A stretch of 64,000 bases of DNA from Zerene cesonia (GCF_012273895.1 NC_052118.1:3495696-3559695), one strand, 5' to 3'. Counted from the stretch's first letter, positions 40,001-49,469 are shown. Notes: generated from the sequence alone by a model not told the origin. A program made the numbers and translations.

Positions 40001-43000
40001 GGCCGCACACTATGCCGTGGTACGTAGATATGTGCATGGGAATTGTTATTAGGTGTTAAAGTGTTATTTTTGTGTGTTTGTAATGTTGTCGCACAAAAAG
40101 TACATGGCCGATTTCAGAAATTATTTTACCATTAGAAAGCTACAACTTCACTGATTTATATAGTATATGTACCAAGGGCGAAGCCGGGGCGAAACTAGTT
40201 TGACATAGTTTGATATAGTACATGAAAATATTATTTATTATGTTTAAATAAAAGAGTTTCAGTATTGTACAAAGTTTATTGTAGAAATCACTTTATGTAA
40301 AATACTTTAAATAAAATAAAAAAAAAAAATAATAATAATTATCAGTTGACCAATCAACATAAAAATACAGTATAAAGCATATACTATTGTATGAAACATG
40401 AACGAGGGCACTTGTATTCAGATTATTGAATAACTGACGTTAACATAACTTGAGACGCTCAATTGATAATAATCAAAGATTTATCCTAACCACTTTTTTC
40501 TTCATTCTATAAAACGATGAAGAGTTAAACGCCTATATATTTTTGTTAACCCAAATCCTTATTAAATAAACAGGCAAACGACAGACGTGCGACAGTGGGA
40601 CTGCGACACCACATGCGGCTGGCTCGAGCAGCTCGGGCTGGACGCGTACGCGGCGGCCGCGCGCACCTGGCTCGGCGCTTCGCCGGACGCTCGCGGCGTG
40701 CTCGCCTCCGCTTCGCCCGCTAATATCGAGAAGGAGCTGGGGATCAAGCACCCGATGCACAAGAAGAAGATTGTGCTCGCCATTACTGATCTTTTGGTAA
40801 GTTCTTATTAGCTAGTGTTTAGTGCGACTTGTGAAGATATGAAAGTGTACTTGTATGAGATACATATGGTATTCAATTTAAAAGGATATGCTCTTTATCA
40901 TTCTAAAAATCAACGGGTTTTTATTTTAATTTTGAAAGTTACCTATATATCATATTTTCTTGTTTAAAGTAGAATTATGCGTATGAAATGGATGCGCATG
41001 AGATTCGGCCCAGCCATTTCGGAGGGGTATGGTACTAACATTGTGTCAAGAGATTTTTTATAAATATAGAGATTAATCGCAGGGTGGCCACGGGGACGCG
41101 ATGCTAACGGCGGCCGGCCGGCTGGACACGGCTTGGGCGCTGCGGTGGCTAGAGGACGTGGGCGTGTGCGGCGCGCGCGCGGCCGCGGCCGAGGCGGCGC
41201 TCGACGCGCGCCTGCTGCACCGCCTCACGCACTCCGACCTGTACAACCACCTGCGGGTCACGCATGCGCTGCACGCACTTTCTATCAGGAGAGGTGTGTC
41301 TTGTTGTATGGGTTGTTACAACAATATCCAGTGCCATAAACTTCATGTGTACGGGTGCCGTATGCGCGAATGCGTGTTTCAAACATATTTGTGCAAACTA
41401 ATTATTTGTCATGTAGAACCGCTGCTATAGCCCTTTTGACACCTTTTGACGCACATTTTAAAACGTTACTTTTATATTATAAAGATTTAAGCATACATAG
41501 GGAAATAGGGACAGAGAAAGCGACTTTGTTTTATACTATGTAGTGATGTCTCATATATACGGGATAAGTTTCTGTATTGGTTTCGAACCAAAATATACAA
41601 AGCTCTTTTGCCATTTGAAAATTTTATTGTATTGAGAAAAGTGGAGTACAAATGTTTTAAATTGTAATTAAACTATATCAAATTCTTGCAATCGATTGAT
41701 TACCCAAACGGTCACAGGCATACAATTCGTGATCAACTAACGACTGTTAAAATAATTCACAACCAACAACAGCAACAAATCACTAATGGATATCCGCCGG
41801 TCCCCACCGCAGGCATCCAAGTGCTCCGCGACAACAAGTTCAACCCGGACACGATGATACGTCGCGCGGCGGAGGGCGAGGTGGCGCTCGTGGGCTCCGA
41901 CGTGGAGGGCGACAGCGGGGGCGCGGGCGCGGGGGCGGGGGCGGGCCCGGCCGTGGGGGGCGCGGGGAGCACGCCCGCCGCCGAGCTCGCGCGCTGGTCC
42001 TCGCACCGCGTCATGCAGTGGCTGAAGGAGATCGACCTGGCGGAGTACGCGCCCAACCTGCGCGGTGCGGGTGAGTGCAACTCGCCGACACTACGTGCTA
42101 CGTGTTGCGTTTGTGTTTAATTGTGTAATTAATGTAGTTGTAAAGAAACGAAAAAAAACACGATTTCGTGATAGAACCAAATATATTATCCATAGGAAAT
42201 TATTTAGTCGTGGCAATCCCTTTCAATATAATAGCATAAACTCATTGAAATATTGTATTGTTACCGATTCCTTCAGATTCTTGATAAGAGTACAAAGTTT
42301 CAATTAAAGTAAGTCAAAATCGAGTATAAAGAAGTTGGTTACATACAATCACACAGGTGAAGCCAATAAAATTATGTGTGCGTGTTTATTATGTAAAATA
42401 ATATGTATGTGTATATAAAAAAAAACATAAAAAATGTAGTATGCTTCAATAGAAAATAATATATGAATGTCAACAAGTTGGTCAACATTTTTATTTTTAT
42501 GCATTTTATAATCACAGGTGTTCATGGAGGTCTGATGTTGCTGGAGCCACGTTTCACAGCCGAGCTACTTGCGGCGCTCCTCAATATTCCCGCTAACAAG
42601 ACGCTGTTGCGGCGACATCTCACGCAGAGGTAGTAAGACCATATGATTTAAAAAAATTAAGTATCATTTATGGTCACAGGCACAGAGTATCCTATATTCT
42701 TATGGATGGAATGTAGAAATAATCATACCAATTATATATACTTAATGCATATAACGTGCTTCTTTTTCTAAGAATAGAAGCCATCGTTACAATATTTTCT
42801 TCACATTTCAGGTTTAACGATCTATTAGGACGGGACGTGATTCAACAGAAGCGTAACGCCGAACAAACGTTGGGCTACCAGCCGCTCACTGCTACTACCA
42901 AATATAAGGTCTTTTAAACATTTATTTCTCATATTATTTTGTACTAATAATAGTGACTGCGAGTGCAAAACATATTGATACACTATTATACTTATAAAAA

Positions 43001-44693
43001 GTCACAAATTCAAGCATTTATAAAGAAATATAAATAATAGAAGAATACGTAAAATTATTTGGTAGTCCACATTCGCAGAAGGTTATCCTGAATTATACAC
43101 TCAAAGTGTTGTGGCATAAAATTAAGTTGAATTTGTGATGATTATCCAACATTTATATTGTACAATCAGAATTATATTGTATAATTAGGTTATACATACT
43201 TTAACAATATACTCATTATAAATTTGTGAATCGTAAGTTTCACACTACCTCGTCCACTATTCATACGTATTACATAATCAATATTACTCAATGTATACCG
43301 CTGCATGTTCCAGGTGCCAAAGAGAAGTCAATTCTCGCTGAAACGCAAGAAAAGCCGCGAGGAAGAACTAGGCGAGCTCGTGTGTCCTTTACACGACGAC
43401 TGCTCAGGTGACGCGGGTGACGGTGTAAGTGCACTAACACTACTAACTGCACGCACACTACACTAGACCGCGATTAGTGAAAGTGTTGACACTTTCGGTT
43501 GGTGTAAGCTTGGTGTTACTGTGAGCGGACTTTAAACTTCGTTTAATTGGGTCATATTTACGATTTTATTGATATTTGGTAAAACAAATATTACGTGAAT
43601 AGATCGTTACAAACTTCATACTTATTTTTATTATTCTGTTATTACGGCAATCGTTTCAAAAGTAAAATTAGCGATAGGCGCGTATTGTATCGTCTCAGTT
43701 TTATATGAATTCTCTTTTGAAATATGTTACGGTTATATTATTTAAATTAGATTATACATAGTTATGCAAAACCAAACTGCATAGTATGACATAGTATGAC
43801 ATTTCAAATTGTACGGAATATTTGGGCTAAGTAATTAACATGCAAAAACTCTATCTCATCAAACAAAAAAAAAAAAGGATAACTTAGAGCCTGGAAACTA
43901 GATTCATTCAAAATTTTATTCAAATCGGTACTGTGGATTATCCGTTAAAGTTGAAATTACTTCTTATTTAATTTTATTAGAATAAATCGATGAACTTTAT
44001 CTAATTTAATTATAACCAAAGTTTATGAAAAAGAAATTTGGCGTTTATGCTGAGTAGTGAAATATTCTTAGGGTTACGTTTAATAGTAAGTATTATATGA
44101 AATATGGTTGTGGTATAATTTTGATGAAATTGTAGTTGTGCTCAGAATAAATTATGCATATGAATATTTACGGGATTTTTTGGCTTTACTAAACACATTA
44201 ATTAATAACCGGTGTGGATAACTTGGCTTTTCGGTACATAGATAAATTGTTGTTTTGGGTTTTTTAAACTTTCTTTGTATGGTATTTCTTTTACATACAA
44301 TATGTATGAGAATGTATGAAATGGTTGTTTATACGGTTTTAATATAATATACCTATTTTTATGTTTCTCTACTAATAATAAGTTCAATGATTTTTCTTTG
44401 ATAAACAATTGTTCAGCATATCTTATAATATTTGTTATAAGATATATTAGATGAAAAATAGTATTTTCAAATTAATTAAAATTATAAGCTATTTCATACT
44501 TTTTTTTCATCGGTATAATATTTGTAAGTATCCGCATGTTTTCGCAATTCAATGACCATTAACATGAATATGATATAAAAATACAGAAAATATAACTAAA
44601 TAGCTATTCCCGATACAGACGACGAGAGCAAAATCAGCGGCAGCCGGCGAGTCGGGTGCCTGTCCCCCGCGTGACGTCACGCGCGGTCACTAG
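15983..44693 (+). CDS. Liprin-beta scaffold protein (coiled coil plus three SAM domains), whole gene
   Basis: Liprin-betas bind liprin-alphas and organise presynaptic active zones, focal adhesions and vesicle transport. The first coding exon 15983-16091 encodes MGKSTQVDG...LLEAALQQMDGIIA, matching the liprin-beta N-terminal block. It joins 23215-23402, which aligns loosely with the vertebrate PTAAYIKEWFEES segment through AILRWLQQNN. Later exons: cassette 31558-33351; coiled coil 33725-33898 and 37553-37699; linker 38640-38805 and 39863-40019; SAM 40574-40796, 41083-41293, 41813-42070, 42518-42629 and 42812-42908; tail 43314 to about 43424 and 44619 to a stop near 44672-44693. All internal phases fit. 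Without the cassette the protein is about 660 residues, with it about 1100. The coiled coil is much shorter than in vertebrates. The final splice donor is ambiguous, so the last 20-30 residues are uncertain. Confidence 0.9.
16227..16364 (+). repeat. Direct repeat, copy 2
   Basis: This is the second copy of the block at 15220-15364, starting TTAAAT and TATAGGCTTATAAAAG. It ends in the left arm of the hairpin at 16346-16386. It lies in liprin-beta intron 1. Confidence 0.75.
16346..16386. repeat. Perfect 19-bp inverted repeat (hairpin)
   Basis: The arms 16346-16364 (ATTATTGACATATTTTTCA) and 16368-16386 are exact reverse complements separated by the three bases ACC. The left arm is the right end of the direct-repeat copy, so the palindrome arose when an inverted piece of the same repeat end was added. 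Confidence 0.85.
19614..19719 (+). CDS. Probable alternative first coding exon of liprin-beta
   Basis: A GC-rich island in an AT-rich intron opens with ATG at 19614 and reads MPGCWQWPEHVTRCWLFDVC and onward to ESQIPQ. It ends at a GTATGT donor after 19719. An in-frame TGA lies just upstream (19596-19598), so this is the first possible start. The exon length (106) leaves phase 1, exactly the phase needed for the acceptor at 23215, which the canonical first exon also uses. It would replace the MDGIIA terminus with a Cys/Trp-rich one. I recognise no domain. The support is composition, donor and phase; no transcript is seen. Confidence 0.5.
19807..19972 (+). repeat. Interspersed repeat family 1, nearly full copy
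   Basis: It begins with GTACTAATATTATAATGCTG, then a GTTTGTTTG run, CTAATCTCAGGAACTACGGG, ATAGCCCATTTATTGAGGA, and ends GGGACGGACCGCTAGT. These motifs recur in order at 23890-24034 and 47487-47690, and partly at 8285, 27340, 37829 and 40165. The arrangement is typical of abundant non-autonomous lepidopteran elements. Confidence 0.65.
20290..20317. repeat. (CATA)n microsatellite
   Basis: About seven uninterrupted tetranucleotide units of CATA lie in liprin-beta intron 1. Confidence 0.9.
20435..20612 (+). repeat. Lepidopteran SINE/LINE 3' end (family 2), plus orientation
   Basis: The core CGGTGAAGGAAAACATCGTG is followed by CCGACATGTC, then CAGCGTGGTGGATTATGGCT, GGAGGCCTGTGTCCCAGCAG and a GATGAT-rich tail. 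This order is the widespread 3' part of lepidopteran non-LTR elements. The 36-base core matches 59378-59413 in reverse orientation with two differences. Confidence 0.7.
23215..23402 (+). CDS. Liprin-beta second coding exon
   Basis: This exon enters in phase 1 and leaves in phase 0 (CTC|GTAAGT). It encodes a Gly/Pro-rich stretch followed by ALELAQQLASSLQH, IPPPPRPDFTTASAILRWLQ and QNNNSVAL. The second half lines up loosely with the vertebrate liprin-beta segment that ends in a TAAYIKEWFEE-like motif just before the coiled coil. It is markedly more GC-rich than the introns around it. The next exon may be 24759, 31558 or 33725, because all start in phase 0. Confidence 0.8.
23890..24034 (+). repeat. 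Interspersed repeat family 1, diverged copy
   Basis: It holds TTTGTTTGTTTG, ATAATCTCAGGAACCAGTCG, TGCTATAGGCTGTATATATA and the end AGCCGGGGAGGACCGCTA, in the same order as 19807-19972. It lies in the intron after 23402. Confidence 0.6.
24759..24836 (+). CDS. Possible alternative terminal exon of liprin-beta (short isoform)
   Basis: After a pyrimidine-rich tract and ACAACAG acceptor, a phase-0 frame continues directly from the exon ending at 23402. It reads ALSSGDEDLLLLQTELMLQL, then KEIIS and TAA (24834-24836). The peptide looks like a short amphipathic acidic helix. Used as a terminal exon it would give a protein of about 124 residues lacking the coiled coil and SAM domains. The alternative is a chance ORF behind a chance acceptor. 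Only splice-site and phase fit support it. Confidence 0.3.
   Translation, partial: ALSSGDEDLLLLQTELMLQLKEIIS
27340..27394 (+). repeat. Family 1 repeat tail
   Basis: It ends GGGTGAATCCGGGGCGGACC followed by GCTAGT, the same terminal motif as the copies ending at 19972 and 24034. The 5' part is too diverged to recognise. Confidence 0.5.
30050..30330 (+). promoter_or_regulatory. Possible internal liprin-beta promoter with non-coding exon
   Basis: A patch richer in CG dinucleotides than its surroundings ends in CAGGCAGTCAGTCGCTGTC. This contains TCAGTC, a match to the arthropod initiator consensus, and is followed by TTCAG|GTTAAA, a usable donor. It sits 1.2 kb before the cassette whose first exon has an ATG nine bases after its acceptor. 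A transcript starting here could begin translation at 31567. This is inference only. Confidence 0.3.
31558..33351 (+). CDS. Liprin-beta 438-codon N-terminal cassette (four exons)
   Basis: Exons 31558-31806, 32103-32400, 32515-32646 and 32717-33351 join in phase without a stop. The block begins and ends in phase 0, so it can be skipped or included as a unit. It ends in PSRSFK, directly before the NDAEDRVRRLEADKESL coiled-coil exon. It has an ATG at 31567 in good context. The protein is low in known domains: a Tyr-rich start, an Arg/Ser-rich middle, an acidic EEEED patch, a DSSDSDTSSSEDDDDSDG run, an Arg-rich stretch and a Trp/Pro/Cys-rich end (WWPPMCWCHGPPPPPPCC). I do not recognise it. It is presumably an isoform-specific, mostly disordered N-terminal region of insect liprin-beta. 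A separate gene is less likely, because the last donor feeds the coiled-coil exon. Confidence 0.7.
33725..37699 (+). CDS. Liprin-beta coiled-coil exons
   Basis: Exons 33725-33898 (58 codons) and 37553-37699 (49 codons) are both in phase 0 at each end. They encode RLEADKESLQLQVQVLSEQI...EKMTDLERSLHDARQRL...EMLQRSSLETQKLELLSKL, which follows the vertebrate liprin-beta coiled coil nearly residue for residue (LEGDKESL, QVEAQGEKIRDLE, LLSRTSLETQKLDL). This part mediates dimerisation. The helix stops early in a Pro-rich stretch (SPPPDAPLVRPAPPR), where vertebrates carry a further long coiled coil. Confidence 0.9.
33899..37552 (+). other. Intron between the two coiled-coil exons of liprin-beta
   Basis: About 3.65 kb, AT-rich, from GTATGC at 33899 to CGTTACAG at 37552. 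I see no coding stretch, clear repeat copy or RNA gene in it. Confidence 0.7.
37829..37925 (+). repeat. Family 1 repeat, internal fragment
   Basis: It contains TTGGATAGCCCATTTATCGA, AGGCTATAATAAGATCACGC and TAAGATCAATACTATAAAAC, matching the internal part of the family seen elsewhere in the window. It lies in the intron after 37699. Confidence 0.6.
38640..40019 (+). CDS. Liprin-beta linker exons
   Basis: Exons 38640-38805 and 39863-40019 encode a linker between coiled coil and first SAM: TPPANYGRQIERNTHAYSSL, GRGHSVPNL, EKEDAIPRGSPSPSLREV and SAPRQRPHTMPW. GHSVPNL resembles the SAPNL motif of the vertebrate linker. The first exon has a second donor at 38743 (TTCG|GTAAAC) in the same phase as the downstream donor at 38806. 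Use of the upstream site would remove 21 residues without a frame change. Both exons are GC-rich. The downstream donor, GTCTCT, is weak by consensus. Confidence 0.8.
40165..40201 (+). repeat. Family 1 repeat tail
   Basis: TATATGTACCAAGGGCGAAG followed by CCGGGGCGAAACTAGTTTG is the end of a degraded element in the intron before the first SAM exon. Confidence 0.5.
40574..43424 (+). CDS. Liprin-beta SAM domain exons and C-terminal tail
   Basis: SAM1 lies in 40574-40796 (WDCDTTCGWLEQLGLDAY to ELGIKHPMHKKKIVLAI). SAM2 lies in 41083-41293 (WALRWLEDVG to ALSIRRG). SAM3 runs across 41813-42070, 42518-42629 and 42812-42908 (HRVMQWLKEIDLAEYAPNLR, GVHGGLMLLEPRF, LLNIPANKTLLRRHL). The tail 43314-43424 holds RSQFSLKRKKSREEELGELV. 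Phases match throughout. The tandem SAM block binds liprin-alpha and other partners. SAM1 and SAM3 are very close to vertebrate sequences. SAM2 is unusual: its helix 2-3 segment has become CGARAAAAEAALDARLLHRL, and the exon is extremely GC-rich. A poly-Gly/Ala stretch (GGAGAGAGAGPAVGGAG) precedes SAM3. Confidence 0.9.
41465..41548 (+). repeat. Repeat family 3 tail
   Basis: TAAAGATTTAAGCATACATA, ACAGAGAAAGCGACTTTG and TTTTATACTATGTAGTGATG match the end of the copy at 63113-63292. It is a common lepidopteran repeat tail inside the intron before the third SAM exon. Confidence 0.65.
43425..44618 (+). other. Last liprin-beta intron
   Basis: This 1.2 kb AT-rich intron has nothing recognisable in it. 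Its 5' edge has three usable donors (after 43407, 43422 or 43424). They place the final exon (from 44619) in different frames, giving stops at TGA 44672-44674 or TAG 44691-44693. Confidence 0.6.
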
Positions 44694-45060
44694 CACGCGC
44701 CGCTGCGTGTGTGCGCCGGCACCGAGACCGAGCTGTAGCGCGCACACGCGGCGGACACGTGCGTGCGTGCCGGCGGCCGGGACACGACTGACGTGTGGTC
44801 GTAGCACGCGCGAATGCTTATGACGGTTGTGTGCGTGCGAGTAGGCAGTGCTATAGCACACACGCAGGACGCGCTCATGTTGGTTGCTTATGTGAGCCGT
44901 TTCGTCGATATACAGAACGTTCGTTGTTAGCACAGAATATGAGAACATATGGAACAGATGTGTGCGTGCATACGCCGTTGTTATAGCACACACGCGCAGG
45001 ATGTGCTTGTGTTGGTTGTACGTGTACGTGCGCGTACGTCGTTGTTAAATCACGCGTGCA
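44691..45060 (+). repeat. Degenerate tandem array around TAGCAC in the liprin-beta 3' UTR
   Basis: Related units centred on TAGC-A/G-C followed by ACACGCG start at about 44691, 44736, 44802, 44853, 44928 and 44984, with a weaker one at 45043. Spacing is 45-75 bases. The best pair (44829-44895 and 44957-45027) shares GTGTGCGTGC, TATAGCACACACGC, AGGA and TGTTGGTTG. The array begins right after the coding end and fades from GC-rich to AT-rich along its length. Confidence 0.6.
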
Positions 45061-47383
45061 TACTGTGAGATTCAACGTTGAAAAGGATTGAATCTGCACC
45101 ATTTTGTGATGTCATAAGTGTAAGTTCTAAAGAATCGATAATCTACATTAAAAAAAAAAAGTTCGTAATTAAATTTGAAAAAATGAGTAATTATAAAATG
45201 CAAAAATGGAATAAAAAAAAGGATTTCCCAGTTAATCGTACTTTTGAAATGACTTGACACGAAATTAACACAAAATTCACCGACATTCCTATTCTTCATT
45301 GTATCGCATAGTGTGTGTGTGTGTGTATGTATGTGTTAACACAAGAAAATTGTTGTAGCACGCTAATACAATACTCGGAGGTAATTAAAAAAAGGTCGAA
45401 AACGTTCGTGTTGTTTTTCTTGCATAGATAATAAGAAAAAAGTTTATATAAAATATTTTTCCCACTAACTCCAGGTTACCAGTTTTGACGTATGACATAT
45501 GCGCACGTACAAATGCATCATTTATAGTATTTAGTCCGAGTGAGTCTTTAAAATAAATCACATTAGGCCATTTGAGTATAAACGGTTGAAGTTTATAAAT
45601 GAAATTTAAGAAAAGCTTGATGGTTGGTTATCGAGTGCTAACTTATTTAAATTATTAATTAATATATTTTAAGAAACAATGAAAAATCTGTATTAATTAA
45701 ATATAAAATTATGCTCTAATTGAACACATCTAAAACTAATCTTTGACTTTATACATAATCATAATATAGTTTCCTATAGGAAGTTATAAGTACCATTTGT
45801 GGGATGTGGTACTGGACCAGTACAATACTTTTGTCTATATCTCAAGGAGATGTAGTTTTAATAGCTTATGCTCCTCTATATGACCAAGAATAAAACCGGA
45901 GTTATACAAATATTTCATAAATTTATTGACATTTGCCATAAATTCTGGCATATTTAGTACTTGAAAGAATCTGAATTTGAAAAAAAACACGTATCTTAAT
46001 ATACTTACACTTAACTCTGGTTATTTTTGCAGTGCTATGGTATAAATTAATATTTTTAACTTCGATAAATTAATGTTAATGGCAGCATGTTAGTGGTGCT
46101 TTTTGTGCTCTTTATTAATGATATTTTATGGTAGATAAGAAAAACATGTTTAAATAAGGACCAGTCTAATTGCCAAAAATTTTATATCTAATTATAATTG
46201 GTTTGATGGTAATAAATAATATAAATTAAAAAACAAATTTACATATTTTGGTTTAACAACGCTAAGCTATGTTAAAAGTTTTGCACAAAATCACAATAAG
46301 TTATCAAAAGAAATAGGTTTCATTTAATAACAGATACATTCCATCAAGTTTGATAAGACTCGGATATAACTTGGTTGCTACAAATATCAATCATTAATTA
46401 AAGTTTAAACTACTATTTATTTTACCTAAAAATTCCAGAAATTTGCGGAAAAATTTCAGAATAGGGAGCGTAAAAATATGCATATCTGGAAAGATGAAAA
46501 TTTAATTAAAATATCGATGGTAACTTTAAAAATATGAAAATTAATAATTATTACTTTACGTTCCTTATACAACGAGGTGTATATTTCTATAATTTTCAAG
46601 CGTACTTAGTTAAAACGATAGTAGATAGAAAACGACTGATGAACGACAATATTAAAACTGGTCTCTTTCTTATCGCTGCTACTATTTATTGCATAGTTAC
46701 TGGTGAGTATATCGATTTGTTATGGGTAGTCTGATAGATATAACAACATACGTGTTGAGTTTTTTAAGAGTTTTAATCGTTAGTGTTTGATAATTAATTA
46801 TTGTATTTATGAATTGAGAATAAGTATTAATTAAATTAATCATGAATGAATCGCATGCTTGTATTTTATCGCACAATACCAAAATAATAATGCATTTTCG
46901 AGGGTTCTTTACAAATTAATTTTATTTTGTAAATTTTATATTTGGGCTTGATGTGTTGAATTTATGTAGAATTTGTGTTGTGTAGCAGATAACATGAATT
47001 CATATTGTAATATACACATATTGTTTATGTACATTAAACAATTTCACATCTATACTTTCATTTGAAGTTTTAAACGTTGTTTGTTCCATGTGATTTTTGT
47101 ATTAAATTAATACATGTAATGACGATCCACGTTCCTGTTCCTACCAAGTGTGCCAAATGACTGTGCGATCGAAATGCCCAATATAATGAACCCTTGTCTT
47201 CCATAGAAATGTAATGTAATATATACTAATAGAATGTAAGTGTTGAACTTTATATAATCCATTTAAAATAATACAACAGAACATGTTTATACAATAAATA
47301 TATTAAATAATTTTTACAATAACTTAAATTCATCAATAATTACTTGTAAAAATTAATAAACACTGATTGATCATTTTTGTCTT
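45061..47383. other. Intergenic region between liprin-beta and the TSSK cluster
   Basis: About 2.3 kb, AT-rich, with a TG microsatellite (about 45311-45335). The left part is probably the remaining liprin-beta 3' UTR. The short ORFs here have no motif. The two gene sets converge, so no promoter is expected. Confidence 0.55.
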
Positions 47384-49060
47384 TTATTCTCTCTCCTCGA
47401 ACAAATGATGTGATTTTGCAAAGTTTGAATCGGCGTTTTTCAATATTTTTAGGCCCTCTATAAAATAAAATACATTTGATTATCAGACTAATATCATAAA
47501 TATGAAAGTTTGTTTGTTTGGATGTTTGTCCGTCAATCACACTTAAACTACTTAAAATAATTAATTTAATATTTATTATAAAGCTGAAGAATTTGTTGGC
47601 TTGTTTGAACGCGCTAATCTCAGGAACTACTGGTCCGCTTTGAAAAATTCTTTAGAATGCCTATTTATTGTGGAAGTCTTTAGGCTTTATAAAATGCTTA
47701 AAAGTTTAAACCTCTGATAATAATGTCGTAATTTATTGAATACCTTTCCCTCTTCCTTTGCGCCGCAGTTCTGCAAGTCGTTCCACCTCACTCTCTTCCT
47801 CGAAGTGCTCTTGTTCTCGTCTCTGTGTCTCTTCTTGTGCCTGCTTTAATAATGATTCTTCCAAGAACGTGAATTCTAAAACACATTTGAGGTAAACTTT
47901 TAACATACCAACTTGGAAATAATTTATTCACACTTTTAAATGCTGTTAACAAAAATTGTAGAACAATACGCTATTTATTTGAAGAGTCTAGTAACATAAA
48001 CCGAATTCTCTTACTCGTGAGCCTAGGGTCCATATTGATCCAAGGCCCGTTAAACATGCTGCCAGCGGTGGGCCTTGCTTTCGCCTCGGGTTCCATTAAC
48101 TGCGTTACTTGTTGTTTGCATTCCGAAGAGAGTTGGTTCACAATACCCGTGCGGAACCGCCACTTCCGCATCACCTAATTTAATTGAATTTTGGAAAGAG
48201 TTTTTTTTTTTTATATATAGTACTAAAACCGTATCAAAATAATGTATTTTTAAAAGTACTTCAATACCTGTTTTTCATATAATTTCTTGACTGAAGTTTC
48301 GTTAAACGGGAGCGCTTTATTAAGCATCGTATACATAATTATCCCGGTTGACCACATATCCGCCAATTTTGGTAGATAGGGCACTCCCTTTAACACTTCG
48401 GGTGCAGCGTACGACAACGAGCCGCAATACGTTTCACTGAGTACGTCTCGGTCCCGTTGCCTCACGTTGCGGGCGAAACCAAAATCTGTTATTTTCACAT
48501 TATAATTAGCAGTGATTAAAATGTTTTCACACTTTAAATCTCTATGTGCAATATTCAACGTGTGGATATAATGTAGCCCCGATAGAATTTGACGCATCCA
48601 GAGTCTGCTTTGGTTCTCAGGGACGGCACCGTTCTGCGTTAGGAAATCCAATAGATCTCCGTTCTCGGCAAATCGAAGGAAAATAAAGTACTTAGCGCGA
48701 CGCTGGAATATATTGGACACGTGAACAATGTGCGGATGATTGACTCGAATTAGCACATCTAGTTCACGTGGCAAGAACTTTGTTAAGTAGTCGCGCGGCG
48801 CCTGCGCTGTGTCAATAACTTTACAGGCCATTACAGTGTGCCGGGTTTCATCAACCATGTGTGTAGCTTTAAACACCTGAAAGTATCACCGTTTTTAATA
48901 TGTATAACGAAGAGTCACGATTCAAAATAATATGTTATATCGAATTTACTTTAGCATACGAGCCTTCTCCGATTATTTTCTCGAGGATGAAACCCTTTTC
49001 TTGCAAAACTGTGATGTCTGAATGTGTGGCGCTAAGTTCTAACTTATCGTTCGCTGGCAT
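47384..49060 (-). CDS. Testis-specific-type serine/threonine kinase, copy A
   Basis: Five exons on the minus strand: 49060-48950, 48876-48268, 48174-48015, 47875-47744 and 47457-47384 (TAA 47386-47384), giving 361 residues. Kinase motifs are all present: glycine loop GEGSYAKV (about 31-38), ACK with Lys56, HRDLKCEN with Asp150, DFG with Asp168, SETYCGSLSYAAPEVL, and WSTGIIMYTML. TSSK kinases act in late spermatogenesis and phosphorylate sperm proteins; sperm function is inferred from the family. The C-terminal exon 47875-47744 is Glu/Arg-rich and likely helical. This copy has an extra phase-0 intron after YEKQ that copies B and C lack, plus the extra last exon. It is the 3'-most of three tandem copies. 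Confidence 0.88.
47487..47690 (+). repeat. Family 1 repeat in the last intron of TSSK copy A
   Basis: It contains ATAAATATGAAAGTTTGTTT, GAACGCGCTAATCTCAGGAA and CTACTGGTCCG, followed by GAAAAATTCTTTAG, in the order seen at 19807. It is two pieces or a truncated copy, inserted between the last two exons of the kinase gene. Confidence 0.6.
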
Positions 49061-49469
49061 TTATGTGACTATTGCATGCCGCGTGCGCATAATTACTTTA
49101 TTTTTACCTTATTCAACATAGTTATTAAATAGTGGGTTATTGTTTACGGAAGGAATATTAAAGATTTTTTTTCGATATTGCTACATGATTGAAATCGTTG
49201 TTACATACATCAATTGTCACCTGTAAACGACACTTCATACTGTCTAATTTATACTTCTAAATATATTGTTTTAAAGGAGTTATTAATTCGAGAACAGTTA
49301 CTTTTAAACTGAGACTAATTATAAATACGTATAAAAAAAAAATACAAAAGCCTATTTTAATAATTAATTGATCTAGTTTATTTATTGCCTTTTACAGTTA
49401 CGAAATAAATGTCATATCAAATGTACATCTTATGGCTAAATCGTTTTCGTAAGAATTTTTCTCCTTTAT

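Noticed and set aside
44634..45102. Several overlapping ORFs on the minus strand rich in His, Arg, Ala and Thr
   Set aside because: They arise from the GC-rich repeat array in the liprin-beta 3' UTR; composition follows the repeat, with no domain.
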